Part shown: positions 46,700 through 55,682 of the stretch, piece by piece
Position numbering within the stretch: the stretch's first letter is position 1
How the letters are laid out: each line of letters starts with the position of its first letter
From: Auraticoccus cholistanensis
GTDB lineage: Bacteria > Actinomycetota > Actinomycetes > Propionibacteriales > Propionibacteriaceae
NCBI RefSeq assembly: GCF_009742705.1
Contig: NZ_WPCU01000005.1
Location: 708,196 to 772,195, forward strand
Length of the DNA: 64,000 bases
Direction: 5' to 3'
Made by a program: the position numbers and the translations under genes
Notes under the pieces: generated by a model
What the model saw: the letters and a program-made list of their open reading frames with translations, nothing else
Database searches by the model: none
Told to the model about the DNA's origin: nothing

Positions 46700-49165
46700 T
46701 CAGGCCCGGCCGAAGCGCTGCACGGACGTCAGCGCGCGCCGCAGCGCGTCCCCGCAGTCGACCAGCGGACGCCTCACCGCCGGGTCCAGGTCGTCGCGCG
46801 CCAGCACCGCGTCCACCTGCTCCAGCGTGCCCGGGTCGACGTGCGCGGCGGGGAAGGAGCGGGTCACCACCGTGCTCAGCGACCAGCCGCTGCGGAAGCC
46901 GCTGGTGGCGGCGACGCCGTCGAGCCACCGCGGCACGAGCGGGGCGGTGAGCTCGTGCTGCTCGGGCAGGAAGAGGCCGTCGGCCACCGCGTAGACCTCG
47001 TAGGCGCTCAGCTCCGAGGGCTGCAGCACCACCTGCAGGGCCCACTCCTTCGCCGCCGCGGTGGGCAGCGAGGCACGGCAGCGGGCCGCCTGCGCCCGCC
47101 CGACCGCCGTCGGGTGGCGCTCGAGGGTGGGCTCCACCACCTGGTCGCGGCCGAGCACCGACATCCGGACCGCGATCCGCCAGGTCAGGTCCTCGTCCAG
47201 CTCGCGTCCCGGCGGCAGCCCGGTGCCCTCCCACCAGCCCGTCAGCCGGTCCTGGTCGGTGGTGGTGTCGATCAGCGTCCGCCAGGCCACCAGCTGGCGG
47301 TCGCCGCCGGGCTCGGCCCCGGTCAGCAGCGTCTCGGCCAGCGCGGCCAGCCGGGCGGCCACGGCCGGACGGTCGGCCGCTGCGGTGTACGGCCCGGCCC
47401 ACGTCCCCGCCGCGGCCCCCAGCACCGTCTTGACCACCACGTCGCTCGGCTCTGCCGGCAGCTGCTCCTCGAGCAGCGTGAGCGCCGCCGCCGGGTCCAG
47501 CTCGGCGGACAGCACGCCGTCGCGGACGCTGTTCCACACCACGATGCGGGCCGGGGTGGACTCCAGGGAGGCGAGCGCGTCCAGCCCGGACCAGCCGTCG
47601 GCCAGCCGCACCCGGGCCCAGGTGGCGTCGTCGGCGTCGGGGACGACGAGCGACCCGGCCGGCAGCCCCAGCCTGACCGGGCTCGCCGCCACGGTCACCG
47701 CCTCCCGCGCCAGCTCGCGGCCGTCGGCGCCGAAGGCGGCCACCTGCACGGCGTGGCTGCGCCCGCTGCCGCCCTCGGGGGCCACCCGGGTGAGCCGCCA
47801 GCCCTCGTCGTCGCGGGCGACCTCCAGCCGGTCCATCCCGCTGGTCTGCAACCAGGCCCGCTGCCAGCCCTCGAGGTCGACGGCGCCGGCCCGGGTCCAG
47901 GCGGCCATCAGGTCGGCCAGCTCCGCGTTGCCGTAGGCGTGACGGGCGAAGTGGTCCCGCAGCCCGGCGAGGAACACCCTGTCCCCCAGGTGCACGGCGA
48001 GCTGACCCAGCACGGCCGCGCCCTTGGCGTAGGAGATGCCGTCGAACTGGCTGAGCGCCTCCGCCGCCGTGGCCGAGCCGTTGCCGGCGACCGGGTGGGT
48101 CGAGGGCGCCTGGTCGGCCACGCTCCCCCACGCCTTGCGGACGATGCCGAAGTCGCTCCACGCGTCGTAGCCGGTGGCCTCTGAGCAGACCCGCTGGGCC
48201 ATGTACTCCGCGAACGACTCGTTGAGCCACAGGTCGTCCCACCACCGCATGGTGACCAGGTCGCCGAACCACATGTGGGCCATCTCGTGGGCGATCGTGC
48301 TGGCCCGTCCGCAGCGCTCGAACTCCCCGGCGGCCCCGGTGAACACCATCTGGTCGCGGAGCGTGACGCAGCCGGGGTTCTCCATCGCGCCGGCGTTGAA
48401 GTCGGGGACGAAGGCCTGGTGGTACTCCCCGAAGGGGTACCGCAGCCCGAACAGGCGGTGGTAGGCGTCGAAGGAGGCCCGGGTGACGGCCAGCACGTCG
48501 GGGGCCTCGCGGCGCAGCGCCTCGGCCAGCGACGCCTTGGCGTGGACCCCCAGCGGGATGCCGTCGTGCTCGTCCAGGACGCTGGCCCAGGGCCCGGCCA
48601 CCAGCGTGACGAAGTAGCTGGCCAGCGGGCGCGGCTGCCTGATCTCGACCAGCCCGGGGGCCAGCTCGACCGCCGGCCCGTTGCCCAGCACCCGCCAGGT
48701 CCCGGGCGCGTGCACCAGCAGGGTGACCGGGGCCTTGAGGTCGGGCTGGTCGAAGCAGGCGAACCAGCGCGGCGCCGCGTCGAGGAAGCTCATCGCGTAC
48801 AGGTAGGTCTCGCCGTCGGCGGGGTCGACGTGGCGGTGCAGACCCTCGCCGTCGGAGCTGTAGGCCATCTCGGCCTCCACCACCAGCTCGTTGTTCAGCT
48901 GGTCGCCGTCGAGGGCGAGCCGGCCGTCCACCACGTCGGCATCCAGCTGCACCCCGTTGAGCACCGCCCGGTGCAGCCGCACGCAGGACACGTCGACGAA
49001 GGTGCGCCACGTCGCGCCGCCGGTGCCGGTGGAGAAGTGCAGGGTCGTGGTGGAGGTGAAGGTGTCGGCGGTGCGGGCGTCGCGGAGGTCGAGCTCGACC
49101 CGGACCGAGTGCACCGAGAGGAGCGCGGCGCGCTCGCGCGCCTCCTCCCTGCGGAGTGATGGCAT
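46700..49165 (-). CDS. pepN: Aminopeptidase N (M1 family zinc metallopeptidase)
   Basis: An 821-aa cytosolic aminopeptidase that trims N-terminal residues from peptides. The exopeptidase motif Gly-Ala-Met-Glu-Asn is at 259-263 and the zinc motif His-Glu-Met-Ala-His at 293-297 with the third ligand Glu316 (Asn-Glu-Ser). The C-terminal half is the ERAP1-like helical domain (Pfam ERAP1_C), as in mycobacterial PepN. I choose the ATG at 49163-49165: a TAGGTT box is 6 bp upstream and the N-terminus Pro-Ser-Leu-Arg-Arg-Glu-Glu-Ala-Arg-Glu-Arg-Ala-Ala-Leu fits the family; an in-frame GTG two codons earlier is less likely. It lies next to the opp operon, so import and breakdown of peptides are neighbours. 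Confidence 0.93.
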   Translation of the reverse strand: MPSLRREEARERAALLSVHSVRVELDLRDARTADTFTSTTTLHFSTGTGGATWRTFVDVSCVRLHRAVLNGVQLDADVVDGRLALDGDQLNNELVVEAEMAYSSDGEGLHRHVDPADGETYLYAMSFLDAAPRWFACFDQPDLKAPVTLLVHAPGTWRVLGNGPAVELAPGLVEIRQPRPLASYFVTLVAGPWASVLDEHDGIPLGVHAKASLAEALRREAPDVLAVTRASFDAYHRLFGLRYPFGEYHQAFVPDFNAGAMENPGCVTLRDQMVFTGAAGEFERCGRASTIAHEMAHMWFGDLVTMRWWDDLWLNESFAEYMAQRVCSEATGYDAWSDFGIVRKAWGSVADQAPSTHPVAGNGSATAAEALSQFDGISYAKGAAVLGQLAVHLGDRVFLAGLRDHFARHAYGNAELADLMAAWTRAGAVDLEGWQRAWLQTSGMDRLEVARDDEGWRLTRVAPEGGSGRSHAVQVAAFGADGRELAREAVTVAASPVRLGLPAGSLVVPDADDATWARVRLADGWSGLDALASLESTPARIVVWNSVRDGVLSAELDPAAALTLLEEQLPAEPSDVVVKTVLGAAAGTWAGPYTAAADRPAVAARLAALAETLLTGAEPGGDRQLVAWRTLIDTTTDQDRLTGWWEGTGLPPGRELDEDLTWRIAVRMSVLGRDQVVEPTLERHPTAVGRAQAARCRASLPTAAAKEWALQVVLQPSELSAYEVYAVADGLFLPEQHELTAPLVPRWLDGVAATSGFRSGWSLSTVVTRSFPAAHVDPGTLEQVDAVLARDDLDPAVRRPLVDCGDALRRALTSVQRFGRA

Positions 49166-49171
49166 GGGCAC

Positions 49172-49177
49172 AACCTA
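49172..49177 (-). promoter_or_regulatory. Putative leaderless -10 box for pepN
   Basis: TAGGTT on the minus strand is 6 bp before the ATG at 49165. Confidence 0.55.
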
Positions 49178-49245
49178 GGGCGGGAGCGGGGCGCCGGGGC
49201 GTGAACCCGGTGGCCGGCGACCGCCGGGGGGAGCAGGATGGGCCG

Positions 49246-50421
49246 GTGCCCACCGAGATCCGCGAGCTGACCGCCGACGACCTGCGTGCCGCGCACGCCC
49301 TCAGCCACGAGGCCTTCGGTCCGCCGCGGCTGGCCGACGACGCCGAGCCGGGCCCCTACCCGCCGGGCCGGCGGATCGTGGGCGCCTTCGCCGACGGCCG
49401 GCTGGTGGCCAAGCTGAGCGGGATCGACCACCGGGCCTGGTGGCACGGCGCCGAGCTGGCCAGCCTGGGCATCGGCGGGGTCACCGTGGCGGTCGAGCAC
49501 CGGGGCGCCGGACTGCTGGCGCGGCTGTTCGAGGACGCGCTGGGGGCCGCCCGGGAGGCGGGTGCGGCCGTCTCGACGCTCTACCCGACCGCTCCGGCCA
49601 TCTACCGCGGACAGGGCTACGAGGTCGTGACCGACCTGCTCACGGTGGCCGTGCCCACCCGGGCGCTGGCCACCCTCCGGGTCCCCGAGGGGGTCCGGCT
49701 GCGACGCGCGGAGCCCGCCGACGTGCCCGCGGTGCGCGAGGTGTACCGACGGTGGGCCTCGGTCCACAACGGCCCGCTCACCCGGACCGGGCCGGCCTTC
49801 CCGGCCGGCGACGCCGAGCTGCTGGCCGAGCCCAGCGGGATCACCCTGGCCGAGCGCGACGGCGAGCTGCTCGGCTACTGCAGCTTCGAGCGCGGCACCG
49901 GCTACGGCCCGGAGGCCAAGGTGGAGGTGCCCGACCTGATGGCCAGCGGGCCCGAGGGCTACCTGGCGCTGCTGGCCTCGCTGGGCAGCCACTCCTCGGT
50001 GGTGGGCCGGATCGAGATCCGCACCTCCGGCGACGACCTGGTCCGGCTGCTGGCGCGCACGTCGGACTGGCAGGTCGTCGACCGCCACCCGTACATGCTG
50101 GCGGTGCTCGACGTGGCGGCCGCCTGCACCGGACGGCGCTGGCCCCCGGTCAGGGCGACGGTCGGCTGGACGGTGGCCGACGCGGCCGGCGGGCGCGGCT
50201 GGACCCTGGAGCTGGACGGCGAGGGCGGCGCCTCGTGCACGCCCGGTCCCCGGCGCGAGGACGTCCCCACGTTCTCCCGCCGCGGCTTCGCCGCCCGCTA
50301 CTCCGGCCACTGGTCGTGCGCGAGCCTGCGCGGGGCCGGTCTGCTGACCGGGCCGACCGGCTCCGACGCCCTGCTGGACGCCGTGTTCACCGGCGAGTGC
50401 CACGTCCGCGACTACTTCTGA
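49246..50421 (+). CDS. Eis-like GNAT N-acetyltransferase
   Basis: A 391-aa acetyltransferase with the three-part build of Eis proteins: a first GNAT domain (about 1-150) with acetyl-CoA loop Val-Ala-Val-Glu-His-Arg-Gly-Ala-Gly-Leu-Leu-Ala, a second GNAT-like domain (about 155-290), and an SCP2-like C-terminal domain (about 295-391) ending in Asp-Tyr-Phe. In Eis enzymes the C-terminal carboxylate of the terminal Phe takes part in catalysis, and the terminal Phe is kept here. M. tuberculosis Eis acetylates aminoglycosides; the native substrate of this one is unknown. The GTG at 49246 is the only good start. A weaker CAGGAT box lies 6 bp upstream. Confidence 0.88.
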   Translation: MPTEIRELTADDLRAAHALSHEAFGPPRLADDAEPGPYPPGRRIVGAFADGRLVAKLSGIDHRAWWHGAELASLGIGGVTVAVEHRGAGLLARLFEDALGAAREAGAAVSTLYPTAPAIYRGQGYEVVTDLLTVAVPTRALATLRVPEGVRLRRAEPADVPAVREVYRRWASVHNGPLTRTGPAFPAGDAELLAEPSGITLAERDGELLGYCSFERGTGYGPEAKVEVPDLMASGPEGYLALLASLGSHSSVVGRIEIRTSGDDLVRLLARTSDWQVVDRHPYMLAVLDVAAACTGRRWPPVRATVGWTVADAAGGRGWTLELDGEGGASCTPGPRREDVPTFSRRGFAARYSGHWSCASLRGAGLLTGPTGSDALLDAVFTGECHVRDYF

Positions 50422-50454
50422 CGGGCCCGCGGCGGAGCCGTCCGGGCCCCGGTC

Positions 50455-50460
50455 TAGGGT
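50455..50460 (+). promoter_or_regulatory. Putative leaderless -10 box for the LLM oxidoreductase gene
   Basis: TAGGGT is 6 bp before the ATG at 50467. Confidence 0.5.
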
Positions 50461-50466
50461 GACGCC

Positions 50467-51468
50467 ATGCCTGCGACGATGGAGTTCGGACTGTTCGTGC
50501 CACAGGGGTGGCGTTTCGACCTGACGGAGGTCGAGGACGCCCGGCAGTGGCCGGTGATGCGCGACCTGGCCCAGCGGGCCGACCGCGGCGAGCACTGGCA
50601 GAGCCTGTGGGTCTACGACCACTTCCACACCACCCCGCTGCACAGCGAGGAGGCCACCCACGAGGCCTGGACGCTGATGGCGGCGCTGGCCGCCAGCACG
50701 GACCGGATCCGGCTGGGCCAGATGTGCACCTGCATGGCCTACCGCAACCCGATGTACCTGGCGAAGGTGGCCGCCACCATCGACCACGTCAGCGACGGCC
50801 GGCTGGAGATGGGCATCGGCGGCGGGTGGTACGAGCACGAGTGGCGCGCCTACGGCTACGGCTTCCCGCGCGCCGGTGTGCGGCTCGGCATGCTGGACGA
50901 GGGCGTGCAGATCTTCAGGCAGGCCTGGGAGACCGGGCACGCCACCCTCGACGGCAAGCACTACCAGGTCGACGACGCGCTCTGCTTCCCGCTCCCGCGC
51001 CAGGCCGGCGGCCCGCCGCTGTGGATCGCCGGGGGTGGTGAGAAGGTGACGCTGCGGATCGCCGCGCAGCACGCCCGCTACACCAACTTCGACGGCTCCC
51101 CGGAGGGCTTCGCCCACAAGTCGGAGGTCCTCGCCGGGCACTGCCGCGAGCTGGGCACCGACTTCGACGCCATCACCCGCTCGGCCAACTACAACGTCTT
51201 CATCGGGCGTGACGAGGCCGAGGTCGAGGAGCGCCGCCGCGCCTACGTCGACCGCGTGACCCCCCACCTCGGCGAGGAGCGCGTGCAGGCCCAGCTCAAG
51301 GGCTTCGACGGCCTGCCGGGCACCGGCACCGTCGAGCAGGTGGTCGAGAAGCTGCAGCAGGTCAAGGACCTCGGCATGACCTACGGCATCTTCTACTTCC
51401 CCGAGGCCGCCTACGACACCTCCGGCATCGAGCTGTTCGAGAACGAGGTCATCCCCGCGCTCCGCTGA
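50467..51468 (+). CDS. LLM-class (luciferase-like) flavin/F420-dependent oxidoreductase
   Basis: A 333-aa TIM-barrel oxidoreductase of the bacterial luciferase superfamily, most likely F420-dependent as in other actinobacteria. Typical pieces are Met-Glu-Phe-Gly-Leu-Phe-Val-Pro-Gln-Gly, Leu-Trp-Val-Tyr-Asp-His-Phe, Thr-Cys-Met-Ala-Tyr-Arg-Asn-Pro, Gly-Arg-Leu-Glu-Met-Gly-Ile-Gly-Gly-Gly-Trp and Pro-Pro-Leu-Trp-Ile-Ala-Gly-Gly-Gly. Substrate is unknown. Its 3' end overlaps the converging TetR gene by 20 bp. Start supported by the TAGGGT box 6 bp upstream. Confidence 0.9.
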   Translation: MPATMEFGLFVPQGWRFDLTEVEDARQWPVMRDLAQRADRGEHWQSLWVYDHFHTTPLHSEEATHEAWTLMAALAASTDRIRLGQMCTCMAYRNPMYLAKVAATIDHVSDGRLEMGIGGGWYEHEWRAYGYGFPRAGVRLGMLDEGVQIFRQAWETGHATLDGKHYQVDDALCFPLPRQAGGPPLWIAGGGEKVTLRIAAQHARYTNFDGSPEGFAHKSEVLAGHCRELGTDFDAITRSANYNVFIGRDEAEVEERRRAYVDRVTPHLGEERVQAQLKGFDGLPGTGTVEQVVEKLQQVKDLGMTYGIFYFPEAAYDTSGIELFENEVIPALR

Positions 51469-52033
51469 CCGGCGGCCCTCCGGCCGCCGGGAGCAGGCCG
51501 ACGAGGACCTCGGCCGCGGCGGCGGAGTCGAAGCCGGGGTCGCGCATCTGCTCGGCCACGATCGCGTCGATCCCGCCGCCGACCACGAGGGCCAGCGCCC
51601 GGTGGTCGCCGGGCTGGCCGGTGGCCGCCTGCAGCAGGGCGGCGAGCGGGCCCCAGCGCGCGCTGGAGTCCTCCGCCGGCGTGCCGGTGTGGACGAGCGC
51701 CTCCACCATCATCCGGGCGTGGCGGGGGTGCTCTCGGAAGTGGGCGACCATCTCGCGCACGTAGGCCGCCGGCGCCCCGGCCGGGTCGGCCGCGTCGACC
51801 GCGGCCGACACCCGCTCCACCAGCGCGGACAGCACGGCCTGCTGGGCGGCGGCCACCACGGCCGACTTGGAGGCGAAGTAGTACAGCACCGCGGGCTTGG
51901 TGATGCCGGCCGCGTCGGCGATCCGCTGCAGCGACGTGCCGGCGTAGCCGTGCTCGGCCACCAGGTCGATCGTCACCTCGACCAGCTGGGCGCGGCGCGT
52001 CTCCTCGGTCAGGCTGGTCCGTCCCTCCCTCAT
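51449..52033 (-). CDS. TetR-family transcriptional regulator
   Basis: A 194-aa repressor. The helix-turn-helix covers about 12-60 (Glu-Val-Thr-Ile-Asp-Leu-Val-Ala-Glu-His-Gly-Tyr-Ala-Gly-Thr-Ser-Leu-Gln-Arg-Ile-Ala-Asp-Ala-Ala-Gly-Ile-Thr-Lys-Pro-Ala), followed by the helical ligand domain. It is divergent from an alpha/beta hydrolase gene. Two TACC-N4-GGTA sites between them, centred 20 bp apart, are strong operator candidates, so it very likely represses both itself and the hydrolase. Its ligand is probably a substrate or product of that hydrolase (inference). Confidence 0.9.
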   Translation of the reverse strand: MREGRTSLTEETRRAQLVEVTIDLVAEHGYAGTSLQRIADAAGITKPAVLYYFASKSAVVAAAQQAVLSALVERVSAAVDAADPAGAPAAYVREMVAHFREHPRHARMMVEALVHTGTPAEDSSARWGPLAALLQAATGQPGDHRALALVVGGGIDAIVAEQMRDPGFDSAAAAEVLVGLLPAAGGPPVSGARG

Positions 52034-52080
52034 GCCGTCCTCCTCGCAGGTCCGTCAGCCGGTTGGCAGAGCGACTCTTT

Positions 52081-52112
52081 TACCGTACGGTAGAAAAACC
52101 TACCATGCGGTA
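52081..52112. promoter_or_regulatory. Paired TetR operator sites between the TetR and hydrolase genes
   Basis: TACCGTACGGTA at 52081-52092 is a perfect 12-bp palindrome and TACCATGCGGTA at 52101-52112 is a near copy (TACC-N4-GGTA). Their centres are exactly 20 bp apart, so both lie on the same face of the helix. They are 10-41 bp upstream of the hydrolase start and about 50-80 bp from the TetR start. Confidence 0.85.
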
Positions 52113-52122
52113 AGGAGATGTC

Positions 52123-53103
52123 GTGGCAGTCGCCCGCTCACGCCCCCGCCGGACCGGTCGGCTCGTCCTGGCCGGGACGGCCCTCGTGGTCGTCCTGCTC
52201 GTCGTCGCCGTGCTGCGGCCGTCGGCGCCCGTCGGGCACTGGACGTCCGCCGCGGGTCACGACGCCTTCGTCGAGGCCTACCGCCGCGCACTGGCCGAGA
52301 TGCCGGCCCCCGCCCGCACCCTCGACCTGCGCACCGACCACGGCGTCGTCCGCGTCTACCGCTTCGACGGGCCCGCCGCGGGCGCCACTCCCCTGGTGCT
52401 GCTCCCCGGGCGCGCCTCGGCCTCGCCGGTGTGGGCGGACAACCTGCCCAGCCTGCTCCGGGTCGGCGACGTGTACACCGTCGACCTGCTGGGCGAACCG
52501 GGGCTCAGCGTGCAGGAGCGACCGGTGGAGGACGACGCCGACCAGGCCGCGTGGCTGGCGCAGGTGCTCGAGCAGCTGCCCGAGGAGTCCTTCCACCTCG
52601 TCGGTCTCTCCATCGGCGGCTGGACGGCGGCCAACCTCGCCGTGCACCGGCCCGAGCGCGTCGCGAGCCTGACCCTGGTCGACCCGGTGTTCGTCTTCGC
52701 CGACCTGTCCCCCGAGGCGGTGCTGCGCTCCGTGCCGGCCAGCGTCCGCTGGCTGCCGAGGTCGTGGCGCGACCGCTTCACCTCCTGGACGGCGGGCGGG
52801 GCCCCGGTCGAGGACGTGCCGGTGGCCGACATGATCGAGCTCGGCATGCAGCACTACGCGCTGGCCCTGCCCGCGCCGGCCCGGATCGAGGAGGCGGCGG
52901 TGGCCGGCATCACGGTGCCGACCCTGCTGGTCGTCGCCGGCAGCTCGGTGATGCACGACCCCGAGCAGGTCGCCGCGAACGCCCGGCGGCTGCTGCCGGA
53001 GGCGACGGTGCGGGTCTACGCCGGCGCCTCGCACGCGGTCAACGGCGAGCAGCCGGAGCGGATCGCCGACGACCTGGCCGAGCACACCGCCCGGCGCCGC
53101 TGA
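52123..53103 (+). CDS. Membrane-anchored alpha/beta hydrolase under TetR control
   Basis: A 326-aa hydrolase with an N-terminal membrane helix (about 12-32) and the catalytic part presumably outside. The oxyanion loop is Leu-Leu-Pro-Gly-Arg-Ala-Ser at 93-99 rather than the usual His-Gly, the nucleophile is Ser163 in Gly-Leu-Ser-Ile-Gly-Gly, and the base is His304 in Gly-Ala-Ser-His-Ala-Val. The acid is probably Asp in Val-Met-His-Asp-Pro-Glu. Substrate is unknown. The GTG is preceded by AAGGAG 7 nt upstream (overlapping the second operator). It is divergent from the TetR gene. Confidence 0.87.
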   Translation: MAVARSRPRRTGRLVLAGTALVVVLLVVAVLRPSAPVGHWTSAAGHDAFVEAYRRALAEMPAPARTLDLRTDHGVVRVYRFDGPAAGATPLVLLPGRASASPVWADNLPSLLRVGDVYTVDLLGEPGLSVQERPVEDDADQAAWLAQVLEQLPEESFHLVGLSIGGWTAANLAVHRPERVASLTLVDPVFVFADLSPEAVLRSVPASVRWLPRSWRDRFTSWTAGGAPVEDVPVADMIELGMQHYALALPAPARIEEAAVAGITVPTLLVVAGSSVMHDPEQVAANARRLLPEATVRVYAGASHAVNGEQPERIADDLAEHTARRR

Positions 53104-53184
53104 CGGGGCTCGGGCCGTCGCCGCGAACCCCGGCCGTGGCAGGCTCTGCCGGGCGGGAGGCCGACCAGCACGGGGAGGAACGAG

Positions 53185-54615
53185 ATGGCTGAGCCAGGAC
53201 GCGAGGGCGCAGAGGCCGCGACGACGCCGGGGGACGTGGGCCACGGGGGCTTCGCGGCGGGCGACGCGGTGCAGGCCAGGCGGCTGACCGAGGCCGAGCT
53301 GGCGGTCCTGCTCGAGCGGCTGCGCGAGCAGGACGACCTCGGCAGCCGGTTCCTGGTGGCCGCGGCCGACCGGGGCGGGCTCGGCGCCGTCGGTGACGGC
53401 ATCGCGCTGCTGGCGCGGGTCGACCGGTACTCCCACGTCCCCGGTGTGCTCAAGGGGATGCCCAAGGTGGCGGCCGGCGACGTCCTGGTCGCGGCCGCGC
53501 TGGAGGTGGTCGACGACCCGCGGACGGCCGAGCAGCACAACGGGGCTCCGACGAGGCTGGCGGTGCCCCTGCTCGAGCTGTGGGCGCTGGCCGCCCTCGC
53601 CGTCCGGGCCGACCCGGCGGTGGCCGACCGGCTGGCCGAGGCGCTGGAGGGCGACTACGTCGCCCAGCGCATCCCGGAGCTGCGTCGCTCCGGCGAGCGC
53701 GCCACCAGGTCTCAGCCCAGCACCGCGACGGCGCCGGAACCGGGCGTCGACGAACCGCCCCAGAAGGTGTCCCAGGTGAAGGAGTGGCTGCGCCAGCACC
53801 CCGACCCCGACCCCGAGGTGCTGGCACCCCGGCCCCGGCAGAAGGCGGCAGCCGTGGTCGCGGCCGTCCGGGCGCTGGGCACCATCGCCACCCCCGCCGC
53901 CCTGGACGTGATGACCCGCTACGCGACCGACCAGCCGTCCTCGGCGCTGCTGACGGAGCTGCACCGGGCCTGGCCCCGGTTCGACCGGCGCACGTTCGCC
54001 GCCGCCGTGTTCCTCCCCCGCGCCGGCGGGCTCGACCTCGACGTCTGCAGCGACCTGACCGGGATCGACGCCGTGGCGGGGCTGCGGCGCCTGCGGCTCG
54101 TCGTCCTCGACGAGCTCGACCTCGCCCCGCTGGCCGGGTGCACGGCGCTGCAGGAGCTCACCGTGCTGGTCAACGGCTCGCCCGGGGTCCGCGACATCAC
54201 CCCGCTGACCGCGCTGCCCGAGCTGCGGGCCCTCACCCTCGTCGGCCAGACGGCCCAGTTCGACCTGGGTCCGCTGGCACGGCTGCCGCTGACCCGGCTG
54301 CGGCTCTCCCTCGACGGCGCCGAGGGCAGCGTGCTGACACGGATCCCCTCGCTGCGACGTCTCAGCCTCTCCGGCGCCGACGGCGCCGGCCGGGTCCACC
54401 CGCAGCTGGCCGAGCTCGTCCTGTCGCTGGTGGCCGCCGGCGTCGAGGTGGCGCTCTACCGCCACGAGCACCAGTGGGTCGACGCGCTGGTCGAGGGCTG
54501 CGGCTCCGCGTCGGACGTCCACGTCGCCGCCACGAACGGCAAGGTCGGCCTCACCCGCGACCCGGACCGCGTGGCCGACCTGGAGCGCGCGCTGTACCTC
54601 AACACCTTCCACTGA
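53185..54615 (+). CDS. HEAT-like plus leucine-rich-repeat protein of unknown function
   Basis: A 476-aa cytosolic protein with no signal peptide. Residues 35-165 and 190-280 are Ala/Leu-rich helices that look like HEAT/ARM-type repeats (for example Ala-Leu-Gly-Thr-Ile-Ala-Thr-Pro-Ala-Ala-Leu-Asp-Val-Met). Residues 290-410 contain four to five leucine-rich repeats with a consensus like Asp-Leu-x-Pro-Leu-Ala-x-Leu-Pro-x-Leu-x-x-Leu, similar to internalin-type repeats. The two are separated by a disordered linker (about 170-190). The layout resembles the sensor half of NLR-type proteins, but no NTPase or effector domain is present. The ATG has GGGGAGGAA upstream. Function cannot be assigned. Confidence 0.78.
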   Translation: MAEPGREGAEAATTPGDVGHGGFAAGDAVQARRLTEAELAVLLERLREQDDLGSRFLVAAADRGGLGAVGDGIALLARVDRYSHVPGVLKGMPKVAAGDVLVAAALEVVDDPRTAEQHNGAPTRLAVPLLELWALAALAVRADPAVADRLAEALEGDYVAQRIPELRRSGERATRSQPSTATAPEPGVDEPPQKVSQVKEWLRQHPDPDPEVLAPRPRQKAAAVVAAVRALGTIATPAALDVMTRYATDQPSSALLTELHRAWPRFDRRTFAAAVFLPRAGGLDLDVCSDLTGIDAVAGLRRLRLVVLDELDLAPLAGCTALQELTVLVNGSPGVRDITPLTALPELRALTLVGQTAQFDLGPLARLPLTRLRLSLDGAEGSVLTRIPSLRRLSLSGADGAGRVHPQLAELVLSLVAAGVEVALYRHEHQWVDALVEGCGSASDVHVAATNGKVGLTRDPDRVADLERALYLNTFH

Positions 54616-54640
54616 CGCCCGTGCCCGCCGCCCGCCCGGC

Positions 54641-55678
54641 CTAGCCCGGGGCCGGGGCGGTGACCCGCTCGAGGAACCCCAGGATCCGGGCCAGCGCCTG
54701 CCGGCCCTCCGGGCGGTCCAGGTCGAACTGGTACTCGTGGCCGACGCCCGGCCGGTGGTCGGCGGGGAAGAAGAGGCTGTCGACCTCGACGTCCTGGGCT
54801 CGCAGCGCCTCGGCCAGCGCGTGCGAGTGCGGCTCCAGCGGGTCCTCGTCGCCCGCGGTGAGGAAGGTCGGCGGGTAGGCCGGGGTCACGTGCTGCGGGA
54901 TGGAGGCGTAGGCGATACGGGGATCGTCCTCGAAGTGCTTCTCGCCGGTGTAGGCCCACAGCAGGTCGCGCTGCACCCGCCCCATGACCCCGTCGGAGTA
55001 GTCGGGGATGGTCAGGTCGTAGGCGCCGCAGGCCAGCACCACACCGCGCAGCTGGGACGCGCGGAGGGCCCGCGGCAGACCGGCGGCCGCGGCGTAGTCC
55101 CCGTCGGTGACGGCCAGCGCGGTCTGCGAGGCGATGTGGGCCCCGGCCGAGTCGCCGGCCAGCACCATCCGGGCGGTGTCGACGTGGAGCCGGCCGGCGT
55201 GGGTCTGCAGGTGCTGCAGGGCGGCCGCGACCTGCTGCACCTGCAGCGGGTAGCGCCCCTCCGGCGCCTTGGTGTACTCCACCGAGGCCACGGTGTAGCC
55301 GGAGGCGGCGAGGATCTTGGCGTAGGCCGTGGTGCCGTCCTTGGTGCCGGCCACGAACGCACCGCCGTGCACCCACACCACCGTGGGCAGCGCCTCGGTG
55401 GTGCCCTCGGGGTAGAACACGTCCAGCCGGGCGTCCGGGTCGCCGGCGTAGGCCTCGTCCACCACGCCGGTGACCCCCGGCGGCACGTGGGCCTCGAGCG
55501 CCGCCAGCGCGGCCTGGCCGTTGACGTCCGGGGAGTAGCGCACCAGCAGCGTGGTGGGCCAGGGGCTCACCTGGAACGCCACGACGACCCCGAGCACGAC
55601 CGCGGTCAGCACCACGAGGGACCAGCGCAGGACGCGGCGGACCGGGCGCGCGCCGGTCCCGCTCCCCTGCCCGACCAC
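54641..55678 (-). CDS. Membrane-anchored HSL-type alpha/beta hydrolase (carboxylesterase)
   Basis: A 345-aa esterase-like enzyme with one N-terminal transmembrane helix (about 18-37). The oxyanion motif His-Gly-Gly-Ala is at 104-107, the nucleophile Ser177 in Gly-Asp-Ser-Ala-Gly-Ala, the acid in Gly-Asp-Glu-Asp-Pro-Leu-Glu and the His in Gly-Val-Gly-His-Glu-Tyr. This is the hormone-sensitive lipase/BD-FAE group acting on short esters. The stop (TAG at 54641) is 26 bp from the converging HEAT/LRR gene. The next gene on this strand upstream is the HIT protein, 4 bp away, so the two may be co-transcribed. Confidence 0.88.
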   Translation of the reverse strand: MVGQGSGTGARPVRRVLRWSLVVLTAVVLGVVVAFQVSPWPTTLLVRYSPDVNGQAALAALEAHVPPGVTGVVDEAYAGDPDARLDVFYPEGTTEALPTVVWVHGGAFVAGTKDGTTAYAKILAASGYTVASVEYTKAPEGRYPLQVQQVAAALQHLQTHAGRLHVDTARMVLAGDSAGAHIASQTALAVTDGDYAAAAGLPRALRASQLRGVVLACGAYDLTIPDYSDGVMGRVQRDLLWAYTGEKHFEDDPRIAYASIPQHVTPAYPPTFLTAGDEDPLEPHSHALAEALRAQDVEVDSLFFPADHRPGVGHEYQFDLDRPEGRQALARILGFLERVTAPAPG

Positions 55679-55682
55679 CCCG

